A stretch of 51,913 nucleotides of DNA from Muribaculaceae bacterium (GTDB lineage: Bacteria > Bacteroidota > Bacteroidia > Bacteroidales > Muribaculaceae): contig JAFLTR010000012.1 in the NCBI GenBank assembly GCA_022509205.1, positions 1-51,913 on the forward strand, given 5' to 3'. The number at the start of each line of letters is the position of its first letter. The first letter of the stretch is position 1. Below are positions 15,611 to 24,907 of the stretch, piece by piece. The notes under the pieces were generated by a model, which was not told where the DNA came from, ran no database searches, and worked only from the letters and a program-made list of their open reading frames with translations. The position numbers and the translations under genes are program-made.

Positions 15611-18600
15611 ATGAAATTCAGGCAGAAAAAACGTTATTGGCTTATGCTTCTGCTTGCCATGACATTCTCAGTTTCAGTCTACGCCCAAAACATCATGGTG
15701 ACAGGTACTGTCACGGATGACGCAGGCGAACCGTTGATTGGCGCCACCATCATGCAGAAAGGTTCTTCCAACGGAACCGCAACCGACATTGATGGCAATT
15801 ACAATATTTCGGTGCCTTCCAAGTCCACCCTTATTTTCTCTTATGTAGGCTATACAAATAGGGAAGAGGCTGTAGACGGACGAACAAAAATCGATGTACA
15901 ACTTCAACCAAATTCCACGGTGCTCGATGAATTCGTAGCAATCGGTTACGGCACAGTCCGTAAAAAGGATCTGACGGGTGCCGTGTCACAGGTATCCGGT
16001 AAGGAGCTTGCCGAGGCTCCGGTGGTATCGGCCGCACAGGCGTTGGCCGGTAAGGCTGCCGGTGTCAACATCGTCTCTCAGAGCGGTGCACCGGGTGCAG
16101 GTGTCAATGTGACGGTGCGTGGTGGTGCCTCGATCACTCAAAGCACCAAGCCGCTTTATATCGTTGACGGTTTCCCGATGGACGATGCACTTTCTAACAT
16201 CGACATCAATGATATCGCTACTATCGACGTGCTTAAGGACGCCTCTTCCACAGCTATCTACGGTGCACGAGGCTCCAACGGTATCATCGTGATCACTACC
16301 AAATCATCTAAAGAGGGTAAGACCAGAATCGACTACAACGGTTTCGTTTCTATCGATGTTCTCCCGAAGCAGCTCGACGTAATGAACAATGCCCTCAACT
16401 ATGTGAATTACCAGTATGAACTCATAGCCCTGAGAAACAACTACGGTCTATTCACACAGGTATATGACAATGATTTCGACTATGCCAACGACCCGGCATT
16501 CTATACAGGAGTCTACAACCGTATGAACTCCCTTTATGGAACTGGAGGTCCCCTCGACTATGCCCTCAATATGCAGGAGGAGGGTTTCGGTGGTTCGGCG
16601 GTGACACAGAACCACAGCGTGTCGGTCACAGGCGGTAGCGAAAAGATCAATTACCTTGTTTCCTATAACTTTATCGGTAACAACGGTCTACTCGCCAACC
16701 ACGATTACACCCGTAATTCCGTAAGAGCAAAAATCAACTCCGAGCTTTTCAAAGGAGTCAAGCTTGACTTCTCCACATTCTTCTATGGAGCCTCCACCCA
16801 CGGCGGGGGTAAGTTTGACGGACTTGACGACCTTGTGAAGTATCCTATCAACGGCGGTACGTTCATGAGCCGTGACGAACTTCTCAATACCCAGACTCTG
16901 GGAATTTTCAGAACGATGACCTCTCTGTATTCAGCCACCAACCAATTGGTTCAGAACAGGGCAGCAAAGAGCACCAGCAGAGCTCGCCGTCTGGAAATGA
17001 ACGCAGGAATCACTGTGGATTTCGCCAAGCACTTCACATGGCGCACATCAGGAAACTATGTTGCGATATGGGATAAATCCACATCGTTTGCAGGTCCTGA
17101 GAGCACCGGATTCCTCCTCGACCCGCTCAACACAGGTATGTCAGGCTCAATAGGCACAAAAGAAGGCTACAACTGGCACATCACCAACGTGCTCACCTAT
17201 AGCCAGATTTTCAACGAACTCCATGACTTAAGCGTAATGTTGGGTCAGGAATATTCCTACAGCGAAAGCGAGGGCGTGTCGATGAGTCTTAAGAAATTCC
17301 CGAATCCCAACCATGGACTCGACTATATCGGCACTGCAGAGGTTTCGAGCAAATCCACTTCCCACTCTCACAGCAATATGCTGTCGTTTTTTGCCCGAGC
17401 CACTTATATCTACGACCAGCGCTATATCCTGACAGCCACTATGCGTGCCGACGGTAGCTCAAAGTTTGCAAAAGGTAACAAATGGGGTTACTTCCCCTCA
17501 GTTTCCGGTGCATGGCGCGTTTCTCAGGAACATTTCTGGGAAGAGGCTCCAATCAACAGTTGGTTTAATAACCTGAAGCTTCGTGCAGGTTATGGTGTCA
17601 CCGGTAACAACGGTATCAGCGATAACCTTTACACCACAGCCGTGACCCTTACATCATATCCGATGGACAACAACGAGCAGAATGCGGCATTCATCCTCTC
17701 AAATGAGCTCGGCAACCGCAACCTCAAATGGGAATCTCTTCATGCAGCAAACGTAGGTCTTGACATAGGGCTTGTAAACAACAGGGTCAACCTCTCCGTA
17801 GACTGGTACAACAACCAGATATCCAACATGCTCATGTCTTCGACTATTCCAACCACTACCGGCTACAACAAGCAGATGCAGAATGTCGGAAAGATGCGCA
17901 ACCGCGGTTGGGAAATTGCCCTCAATACCGTGAATATTGCAACACGTAACTTCACCTGGACATCAGTGCTGAATCTCTCATTCAACCGCTCCAAGGTTAT
18001 CGAACTTAACAACGGACTTGAATACAAGACCTTCAATGCCGGTAGCTCTCTTTCCGGACAGGTGACATATTATGCGATGGTAGGTCAGCCTCTCGGCGAT
18101 ATGTTCGGTTACAAATATATCGGTATCTACACCACCGATGACTTCGACCCTGTGTATGACTCTGCAGGCAATGAAGTGGGCTACACTCTGAAAGACGGAG
18201 TGGTTAAGCCTTTCGGCGGAGAAGCAAAACCGGGTGATATGAAGTTTGCCGCCGACAATGAGGATGGCACCCAATTCACCAAACAGCTTCAGAAGATCGG
18301 TAACGGTACTCCGACCTGTATCGGTGGTTTCGGCAATACGTTTACGTTCAAGGGATTTGACGCCAATATCTTTATGAACTTTGCTCTTGGCAATGATATT
18401 TACAATGCTACGGCACAGTCGTTAAGCCCTTACGGACCTTACCAGAACACACTTGACAAGTTCGGCACAAACCATTATGCCCTCATCGACCCCTTGACCG
18501 GCAAGGAGGCAACAACCCTTTCCCGTCTCAAAGAGTTGAACCCTGACGAGAGTTCACGTCTCTGGTCGCTCACGGAAGGTAACTCCTCAAACATCATCTA

Positions 18601-18874
18601 TCCATCCTCCTACTTCGTGGAAGACGGTTCTTACCTTCGTATCTCCCAGATAACTCTTGGTTACACATTCCCGGAAAAATGGATGAAGAAGGCCTTTATC
18701 AGCAAATTCCGCATCTATTTCACCGCAAATAATGTATATACATTCACTAAATACACCGGCTACGATCCCAACGTATCCTCCAGTAACGATGACGTAATCT
18801 GTACGCCCGGTTTCGACTCACGCGCATATCCTGCATCCCGCAGCTATGTAGTGGGTGTTAACCTCTCGTTCTAA
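15611..18874 (+). CDS. SusC-type TonB-dependent oligosaccharide transporter
   Basis: Outer-membrane SusC/RagA transporter, 1087 residues, that imports oligosaccharides with TonB energy. Order of parts: signal peptide (ending VYAQN), carboxypeptidase-regulatory-like domain (VTGTVTDDAGEPLIGATIMQKGSSNGTATDIDGNY), TonB-box-like segment near VAIGYGT, plug (DLTGAVSQVSG ... PLYIVDGFP ... ATIDVLKDASSTAIYGARGSNGIIVITTK), then the beta-barrel ending in SRSYVVGVNLSF with a terminal Phe. Length is normal. No N-terminal STN signalling domain is present, so it is not expected to act through an anti-sigma factor. susD follows after 26 bp. From context the substrate is a pectic oligosaccharide. A good promoter lies upstream. 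Confidence 0.96.
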   Translation: MKFRQKKRYWLMLLLAMTFSVSVYAQNIMVTGTVTDDAGEPLIGATIMQKGSSNGTATDIDGNYNISVPSKSTLIFSYVGYTNREEAVDGRTKIDVQLQPNSTVLDEFVAIGYGTVRKKDLTGAVSQVSGKELAEAPVVSAAQALAGKAAGVNIVSQSGAPGAGVNVTVRGGASITQSTKPLYIVDGFPMDDALSNIDINDIATIDVLKDASSTAIYGARGSNGIIVITTKSSKEGKTRIDYNGFVSIDVLPKQLDVMNNALNYVNYQYELIALRNNYGLFTQVYDNDFDYANDPAFYTGVYNRMNSLYGTGGPLDYALNMQEEGFGGSAVTQNHSVSVTGGSEKINYLVSYNFIGNNGLLANHDYTRNSVRAKINSELFKGVKLDFSTFFYGASTHGGGKFDGLDDLVKYPINGGTFMSRDELLNTQTLGIFRTMTSLYSATNQLVQNRAAKSTSRARRLEMNAGITVDFAKHFTWRTSGNYVAIWDKSTSFAGPESTGFLLDPLNTGMSGSIGTKEGYNWHITNVLTYSQIFNELHDLSVMLGQEYSYSESEGVSMSLKKFPNPNHGLDYIGTAEVSSKSTSHSHSNMLSFFARATYIYDQRYILTATMRADGSSKFAKGNKWGYFPSVSGAWRVSQEHFWEEAPINSWFNNLKLRAGYGVTGNNGISDNLYTTAVTLTSYPMDNNEQNAAFILSNELGNRNLKWESLHAANVGLDIGLVNNRVNLSVDWYNNQISNMLMSSTIPTTTGYNKQMQNVGKMRNRGWEIALNTVNIATRNFTWTSVLNLSFNRSKVIELNNGLEYKTFNAGSSLSGQVTYYAMVGQPLGDMFGYKYIGIYTTDDFDPVYDSAGNEVGYTLKDGVVKPFGGEAKPGDMKFAADNEDGTQFTKQLQKIGNGTPTCIGGFGNTFTFKGFDANIFMNFALGNDIYNATAQSLSPYGPYQNTLDKFGTNHYALIDPLTGKEATTLSRLKELNPDESSRLWSLTEGNSSNIIYPSSYFVEDGSYLRISQITLGYTFPEKWMKKAFISKFRIYFTANNVYTFTKYTGYDPNVSSSNDDVICTPGFDSRAYPASRSYVVGVNLSF

Positions 18875-18900
18875 TGGTGACACTCTAAAGATTTAAAGTG

Positions 18901-20994
18901 ATGACAACATATAATTCCAATAAATTGCGTAATATCATAGCAGCATTGGCAATCTTAGGCGGGGCCTCCATGCTTTTCACTTCTTGTGAAGACACACTTG
19001 AGATGCCCTCCTATACCAAAGACGATGTGGAATTCGCTTTTGCCGATGAGAACAATGCCGACCTTTTCATTCAGGGTATTTATCGCGGGCTTGTACATGA
19101 AGAATTCTATCGCCAGGCCAATACAGGCGAAATGACTACCATAGCGGCCGAGGATGCTTTCGAGGGAAACAAGCATTATATCTCCAACTATGCCTACGAC
19201 CCAACGGCTCCTTATGTATTCAGTACGACTTATGGAGAATCCTACAAGAAGATCGAAGCATGCAATATCTCCCTATATCGTCTCGGGAAAATGGAAGAGA
19301 CCGACAAGGTGAAGTCGCTCAAAGCGGAGGCAGTGGCTCTTCGCGCTTTCCTATATTTCAATCTTATCAGACTCTTCGGAGATGTGCCCTTCATCACTCA
19401 GCCTCTTGAAGTGCTCGACATCGATGATCCCGACGTGATCTACCCCAAGCGTTATGACCGCGACAAGATCTACGACTATGTGATCGATGAGATGGTGGAG
19501 ACTATGGGCGATCTTCCCTGGTATTCCGAATGTGGCTACACCGAACGTATCAATCGAAACAGCGCATGCGGACTCCTGGCACGCATCTGTCTCCATGCAG
19601 CCGGTTATTCATTGAGATGGAATCTTGAAACCAATGATCCCTCGACTCTCCACATGGGACAACGCGAGGATCAGGCAAGAATCCGCCAGCTCTATCAGAT
19701 AGCCGACGACGCCCTCGCCGAAGTGATGGCAAGAGGTGAAAACTCTCTAATACAGTCGCAAGGCGGTATGTCTGGTTTCCAATTCCTCTTCTTTAACTTC
19801 GACCAGAGAAATTTCGGTGCCGTGGCTCCGGAGATGATGTTCTCCCTGGCTCGTCTTGGCGACAATGTGGGTAGCACGACACTGGGTGTGTATGTAGGTA
19901 CCCCGGGTGGCAGCCAGTATGCCATTTACGGTCAACGCAGGGCCTTGCAGTGCAAGCTTCCGACATATTACGTTTCATTTGATCCGGCCGATACACGCCG
20001 GGACGTAACCTGCTGCGATTACAACCCTCGTTCCCTTGGTCTTGACACAGACGCTGAAGTGGCCAACGCAGGCACCACTTATTCCTCCATCTGTTCCGGC
20101 AAATACCGTATCCAATGGCAGGTGGCTCCAAATGCAGCGGCAGAGCGTAACCTTAACATCCCGATGTTGAGATATTCAGATGTATTGCTCATGTATGCAG
20201 AGACTCAGAATTATCTTAACAACGGACCAACCGGCGCTGCCATCGCCGCTCTACAGCAAGTGCGCGACAGGGCCGGCATCGGAAGTATGCCTATCCCGGG
20301 CGGTAAGGATGCTTTCCAGGATGCTCTTCTGCAGGAACGTATGTGGGAACTTTCCGATGAATTCCTGCTCCGCACCGACCTCGTGCGTATGAACCTTCTC
20401 GACCGTGAAGTCAACAAGGCAATAGAAGCCATCAAGGCTTTCTCAAAACGCGAAGGCGACTATAGTGGAATCGCTACTTATCGTCTCTATAAATTTGCCA
20501 AGGATGAAAACAAATACGGCACAGATTTCCTAACCGTAGATTTTATCGATATCACAGATCCGGCTGAAGAGGCGATAGTGGCTGTCACCAATCCTAACGC
20601 CAACGCAGGTAAGGAAGACTATGTAAAGGCTCTGCAGGAAATAGCTGCCAAACATGGTAAAGACGGCAATGCCATCTGGTATCCTTGCAACATGTTTATG
20701 GCATGGGACAACAACTGGAATAAGAATGGACGTCTCTTAGGAGGTTTCCGTCAAGGAGCTGAAAACAACCAGATCCTTGTGGGTAACACTATCGCACAGA
20801 AACCTACCGGATATCAGGAAAACAAAAATGAATATCCCGACTGGATTCAGGGACCTTTCGGACTCTATTTCGGTTATAAGCACAACCAGACGGAACTTTC
20901 TCCCTTTGCCAACCAGGCAGCCGGACATCCGCTCGTGGATAACCCGCGTCTGACTCAGCTGCCCGGCTATCCCGGCTATACAGGGGTGCAGTGA
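18901..20994 (+). CDS. SusD-type surface glycan-binding lipoprotein
   Basis: RagB/SusD family lipoprotein that forms the lid of the SusC transporter and binds the glycan outside the cell. The ATG at 18901 is used; a GTG one codon earlier is also open. The lipobox LFTSC places the lipidated Cys at residue 29, and the following EDT gives acidic residues typical of surface export in this phylum. SusD-family segments are present: the TPR-like helices (KSLKAEAVALRAFLYFNLIRLFGDVPFIT), IPMLRYSDVLLMYAET, and the C-terminal LQERMWELSDEFLLRTDLVRM. At 698 residues it is longer than most SusD proteins, the added length lying in the second half. It is 26 bp after susC and ends before a perfect stem-loop. 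Confidence 0.95.
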   Translation: MTTYNSNKLRNIIAALAILGGASMLFTSCEDTLEMPSYTKDDVEFAFADENNADLFIQGIYRGLVHEEFYRQANTGEMTTIAAEDAFEGNKHYISNYAYDPTAPYVFSTTYGESYKKIEACNISLYRLGKMEETDKVKSLKAEAVALRAFLYFNLIRLFGDVPFITQPLEVLDIDDPDVIYPKRYDRDKIYDYVIDEMVETMGDLPWYSECGYTERINRNSACGLLARICLHAAGYSLRWNLETNDPSTLHMGQREDQARIRQLYQIADDALAEVMARGENSLIQSQGGMSGFQFLFFNFDQRNFGAVAPEMMFSLARLGDNVGSTTLGVYVGTPGGSQYAIYGQRRALQCKLPTYYVSFDPADTRRDVTCCDYNPRSLGLDTDAEVANAGTTYSSICSGKYRIQWQVAPNAAAERNLNIPMLRYSDVLLMYAETQNYLNNGPTGAAIAALQQVRDRAGIGSMPIPGGKDAFQDALLQERMWELSDEFLLRTDLVRMNLLDREVNKAIEAIKAFSKREGDYSGIATYRLYKFAKDENKYGTDFLTVDFIDITDPAEEAIVAVTNPNANAGKEDYVKALQEIAAKHGKDGNAIWYPCNMFMAWDNNWNKNGRLLGGFRQGAENNQILVGNTIAQKPTGYQENKNEYPDWIQGPFGLYFGYKHNQTELSPFANQAAGHPLVDNPRLTQLPGYPGYTGVQ

Positions 20995-21011
20995 TGTTGA
21001 CCAAAACTCCT

Positions 21012-21041
21012 GACAGGGGAGATCTTCTCCGCTCCCCTGTC
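21012..21041 (+). promoter_or_regulatory. Intercistronic stem-loop after susD
   Basis: GACAGGGGAG (21012-21021) pairs perfectly with CTCCCCTGTC (21032-21041), 10 bp with a 10-nt loop. No T-run follows, so it is more likely an mRNA-stabilising or attenuating structure than a full terminator; it would allow SusC/D mRNA to outnumber that of the genes behind. Confidence 0.6.
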
Positions 21042-21099
21042 GGAATATCATAATAAACAATCAGAAAAAATTCACTTCATTTAATTAACTAATTAACAC

Positions 21100-22020
21100 A
21101 TGAAAAAATCTTTACTTCTTTCAGCTGTGGCTCTTGCAGCCCTAACAGCAAAGGCTGAAGTCGTGGACTATGACTTCAATACCAATCCCGCGTTCTTCAC
21201 ATTACTTTATTCTGAGGAATATGAGTATGGTCCATGGAGCGGCGAATACGACCTTATCGACAAATATGGTATGGATGTAAACACATCCGGAACCATGTTC
21301 TGCGAAAAGGATCTGGAAGGCAATTGGGTTGCAATTCCCAACTATGCAATCGACCTTGTAGACGGTCAGACCTATAACCTGAAGGCTGACGATATGGAAG
21401 AATTAGACTATTCTCATCCTTTCCTTTGCTGGGATCAGGATGGCGTAGGTCCGTCACGCGTTCACTACTTCAATGGCTGGAACAACACTGAAGTTTATGA
21501 AGATAAGGATTACGGTGCCGCTTCCGAGGATGATTTCATCGCCAGCAAGGGTGCTCTCGGTTTCCTCCGTCAGGGCAACAACGCTGCCCGTACAGGCACA
21601 TGGGTTCAATTCCCGGAATTTAAGGATCCCGCCAAAGTGACTGTCTGGATGTGTAACCAGGGTGGCGACTACCATGAAAAGGGCCTTTATTGCGAGATAA
21701 CTCCGGTGATTAATGGAGAGGCTCTTGAAGCTATCCCGGTTGAGGGTCCGTCAGATTACGTAGCTAAACGTTACTACAAGGTTGAAACTACTCTTCCTGC
21801 AACTGTTAAGGGTAATGTAGCTCTCCGCGTAGGTTGCGGCGGTAGCCAGGTTCAGCTCGTTCACGTTAGTATCGCATCTGCTGATGAAGCCGGTATCGAA
21901 GGTATTATCATGGATGCTGATAACGCAAATGCTCCCGTTTACAACATGTTTGGTGTAAAAGTTGATGACTCTTACAAGGGTGTTGTTATCAAGAACGGTA
22001 AGAAATTCATCCGTAAATAA
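21100..22020 (+). CDS. Secreted protein downstream of susD, possible glycan-binding, with sorting-like tail
   Basis: Not recognised as a named family. The 306-residue product has a signal peptide (SLLLSAVALAALTAKAE) and a beta-rich domain opening VDYDFNTNPAFFTLLYSEEY. No lipobox is seen, unlike most SusE/F or SGBP proteins, although it holds that place in the operon, 105 bp after susD. The last 30 residues (APVYNMFGVKVDDSYKGV ... IKNGKKFIRK) are nearly the same as the tail of the next gene, the large pectate lyase, while the bodies differ, so the two probably share an export or anchoring route. The body is rich in aromatic and acidic residues, consistent with a calcium-assisted sugar-binding module, but no catalytic motif is visible. 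A role in pectin capture is inferred. Confidence 0.72.
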   Translation: MKKSLLLSAVALAALTAKAEVVDYDFNTNPAFFTLLYSEEYEYGPWSGEYDLIDKYGMDVNTSGTMFCEKDLEGNWVAIPNYAIDLVDGQTYNLKADDMEELDYSHPFLCWDQDGVGPSRVHYFNGWNNTEVYEDKDYGAASEDDFIASKGALGFLRQGNNAARTGTWVQFPEFKDPAKVTVWMCNQGGDYHEKGLYCEITPVINGEALEAIPVEGPSDYVAKRYYKVETTLPATVKGNVALRVGCGGSQVQLVHVSIASADEAGIEGIIMDADNANAPVYNMFGVKVDDSYKGVVIKNGKKFIRK

Positions 22021-22036
22021 TTTCTAACCCCGATAT

Positions 22037-22079
22037 ACGCGATATATCCATCTATTTTCTTAGATGCGATATATCGCGT
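22037..22079 (+). terminator. Long stem-loop between the 21100 gene and the pectate lyase
   Basis: ACGCGATATAT (22037-22047) pairs perfectly with ATATATCGCGT (22069-22079), and the stem continues inward through ATCTA/TAGAT with one bulge, leaving a short loop. A T/C-rich tract (TTTCCCTTTT) follows at 22079-22088. This looks like a terminator or partial terminator ahead of the next gene. Confidence 0.65.
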
Positions 22080-22144
22080 TTCCCTTTTAATAGCAACCAC
22101 ATAAACAATACCAACTCAAATATTAACCTAAAAACATCAACACC

Positions 22145-24787
22145 TTGAAACTAATTAAAAGAATAGCAATAGCCATTTGTGCATTGGCTTTCGCGGGTGA
22201 GTGTTACGCTGACGATGCCAAGCTCCTTGCTTTCCCGGGTGCTGAGGGTTTCGGACGTTACACCCTCGGAGCAAGGGCAGTTGCCAATCCGGAGATCTAC
22301 CATGTCACCAATCTCAATGATAATGGCACAGGCTCATTCCGCGACGCTGTGAGCAAGGAGGGCAGAATAATCGTTTTCGATGTCTGTGGCACTATCCAGC
22401 TGAAATCACCTCTCGTAGTAAAAGGAAACAACACGATTCTCGGACAGACAGCGCCGGGTGAGGGTGTGCAAGTGTATGGCGAACGTGTCAGCTTTTCCGG
22501 AGCCAACAATCTTATCGTTCGCCACATGCGTTTCCGTATGGGCGTTAAAGGCACTGACGGTGCGGATGCCTGTGGCGTGGCTAACGGTACGGATATGATT
22601 TTCGACCACCTCTCCGTCCTTTGGGGCAGGGATGAGACTTTCTCTATTAGCTGGGACAACAAGAACAACCGACCGGCTAACATCACTATCCAGAACTCCA
22701 TTATGGGTCAGGGTCTTCAGTCGCACTCTTGCGGCGGTCTTATCCAGACTATCGGTGGCGTGACCCTTTACCGTAACCTCTATATCGAGAACAAAACCCG
22801 CAATCCCAAGGTTAAAGGTCTGAACCAGTTTGTCAACAATGTTGTCTACAACTGGGGTAACGGTGGATGCTATATCCAGAGCGACTCGGAAGGAGACTCC
22901 TGGGCCGATATTGAAAACAACTATTTCATGAAAGGCCCGTGGAATGGTGCCACAGCACCTTTCAGCCGTGGTATCGAGACTTTCCGTTATTATGGTGCCG
23001 GAAACTATTATGACGATAATAAAGACGGAGTATTAAACGGTCATGAAATGAGTGTAGATGAGATGAGCGGTAAAGAGGGGGGAACGGCTCCTTATTCCAC
23101 TTATTTTCCTTCACTCGATGCTCTCAACGGTAACATCACAGACTATAACAAAACTGCTTCCGAAGCGATTCAGCTTATTCCGGAGATCTCAGAAAAACTT
23201 TCAGCTGCAGATGCCTATGAGTGGATTCTGAAGTATGCAGGTCCTCTTCCTGTACGCGATGATGTAGACCAATATATCATTGATGAAATGGCTTCCTACG
23301 GTCTGGAAGGTACCAAAAACGGTATTACTACCGAGGCTACGCTTCCTCACAAGGGCACGGGCGTTATCTCCGGCGGCGTGAAACCTCTTGACTCAGACAA
23401 TGACGGAATTCCCGACGAATGGGAGACTGCAAACGGGCTTAACCCGAATGACCCTTCAGATGCCGTGAAACTCAACGCTCAGGGATACACCAACATCGAG
23501 GCTTATTCTCATACCATTACAGGGCCATATCCCTATATCAAGAAACCGACCAATCTGAAAGTGACCAAGCAGGAAAAAACTTCGTTAACCCTTTCCTGGG
23601 ACCTCAATAAGAACACTGCAAACGGTTTTGAGATCGAAGTTTCCACAGACGGCAAGAACTTCACCAAGGCCGGTGAGGCAGCCGCCGCTGCTACTTCCGC
23701 AACTATTACCGGTCTGACTGAAAAGACCAATTATCAAGTGCGCGTTCGCTCAGCAGGTAACGGTCTCGTTTCCGACTATTCAGATGTATTGGCCACCGAG
23801 ACAATCGGGGATCCTTCAGTTCCGGCACAACCTACAGACCCATTCCCGGCTGTGGGAGCCAAAGAGGGTATAGCAGCCGGCCTTACTTTCACTTGGGTAG
23901 ACAATGTCAAGTCATACGGAGGCGACGTGACCTACGCTCTTTATCTCGGCACATCCGCCGACAATATGGAACAGAAAGCCACAGGACTTACCAAGACAGA
24001 ATGGACCACGAAAGACCTTAAGGCTAATGTAACCTATTACTGGCGTGTGGATGCAACCAACACCATCGGCACCACCACCGGAAATGTATGGAACTTCACA
24101 ACAACAGCGGGAGGAGTGCTCTTCTACGCTGACTTCAACACAATGCCTGAGGAGTATGGAGCCAAATGGGCGAACATTACATCCAATACCAATATCATCA
24201 ATTCCAAGAACGCTGAGGTAACTTACAATGGAATGAAGATAGGTTCGGGTGACAATTCACTCCGCATCATTGCAATGTCGGAAGCCAATGCATCCGAGGA
24301 TACAAGTAAGGATTACGGGCCTGCCGGCGAAGAACACCGCGGCGCTTCTCCCCGTTGCGTTCAGTTCTATACTACGGCTGCCGGCGGTTATATCGAGACT
24401 CCGGAAGTGCAGGGTCCTTGTGTGGTGACTGTTTATCTCGGTAATACGGCCAACAGTTCCAATACCGCCAAACTTCACACTATTGAAGGTGGAAAGCAGG
24501 TGGCTTCAATGGATATGCCGATGACTAAGAAGAAGACATATAAGTTCACCACTACATACACCACTGCCGGACCGGTTAAATTCCGTTTCGATGCAAACGG
24601 CAAGAAGGTGAATGTAAACGATATTCTCGTGGAGCGTTATGTTGATCCTAATGAAGCTCTTTCAGTAACGACCATTACTGATGATAAGGATGAGGACGCA
24701 CCGATCTATAATCTTATGGGTATCCGCGTAGACGAATCCTATAAAGGTATTGTGATCAAGAACGGCAAGAAGTACGTGCAACGTTAA
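22145..24787 (+). CDS. Large secreted pectate lyase with two FnIII domains, TTG start
   Basis: PL1-like pectate lyase of 880 residues acting outside the cytoplasm on homogalacturonan. The start is TTG at 22145: a stop lies 7 codons upstream in frame and the signal peptide (MKLIKRIAIAICALAFAGECYAD) needs this start. Order of parts: beta-helix lyase (about 25-400, opening AFPGAEGFGRYTLGARAV), a calcium-binding TSP3 motif near residue 415 (DSDNDGIPDEWE ... GLNPNDPSDA), FnIII 1 (about 463-555), FnIII 2 (about 560-655), a beta-sandwich (about 657-832) and the sorting-like tail (IYNLMGIRVDESYKGI ... NGKKYVQR). The first part is paralogous to the 2568-4382 lyase; the FnIII and sandwich parts are extra and may keep the enzyme near substrate. 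It closes the SusCD operon. Confidence 0.9.
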   Translation: MKLIKRIAIAICALAFAGECYADDAKLLAFPGAEGFGRYTLGARAVANPEIYHVTNLNDNGTGSFRDAVSKEGRIIVFDVCGTIQLKSPLVVKGNNTILGQTAPGEGVQVYGERVSFSGANNLIVRHMRFRMGVKGTDGADACGVANGTDMIFDHLSVLWGRDETFSISWDNKNNRPANITIQNSIMGQGLQSHSCGGLIQTIGGVTLYRNLYIENKTRNPKVKGLNQFVNNVVYNWGNGGCYIQSDSEGDSWADIENNYFMKGPWNGATAPFSRGIETFRYYGAGNYYDDNKDGVLNGHEMSVDEMSGKEGGTAPYSTYFPSLDALNGNITDYNKTASEAIQLIPEISEKLSAADAYEWILKYAGPLPVRDDVDQYIIDEMASYGLEGTKNGITTEATLPHKGTGVISGGVKPLDSDNDGIPDEWETANGLNPNDPSDAVKLNAQGYTNIEAYSHTITGPYPYIKKPTNLKVTKQEKTSLTLSWDLNKNTANGFEIEVSTDGKNFTKAGEAAAAATSATITGLTEKTNYQVRVRSAGNGLVSDYSDVLATETIGDPSVPAQPTDPFPAVGAKEGIAAGLTFTWVDNVKSYGGDVTYALYLGTSADNMEQKATGLTKTEWTTKDLKANVTYYWRVDATNTIGTTTGNVWNFTTTAGGVLFYADFNTMPEEYGAKWANITSNTNIINSKNAEVTYNGMKIGSGDNSLRIIAMSEANASEDTSKDYGPAGEEHRGASPRCVQFYTTAAGGYIETPEVQGPCVVTVYLGNTANSSNTAKLHTIEGGKQVASMDMPMTKKKTYKFTTTYTTAGPVKFRFDANGKKVNVNDILVERYVDPNEALSVTTITDDKDEDAPIYNLMGIRVDESYKGIVIKNGKKYVQR

Positions 24788-24817
24788 TCAGTCTATAGCT
24801 GATTGACTAAAAGAATT

Positions 24818-24849
24818 CCGGGGGATGAGCCTCAAAACTCATCCCCCGG
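24818..24849. terminator. Bidirectional terminator hairpin between convergent genes
   Basis: CCGGGGGATGAG (24818-24829) pairs perfectly with CTCATCCCCCGG (24838-24849), a 12-bp stem with an 8-nt loop, between the convergent pectate lyase and exuT genes. A second, weaker hairpin (ATACTC and CGAT arms) follows at about 24860-24889. A/T-rich tracts rather than pure T-runs flank both. Confidence 0.75.
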
Positions 24850-24907
24850 ATATTATTTTATACTCTTCCGATTTTAATCGTCGGAGTATTTCAGACAATC
24901 TTATCGA

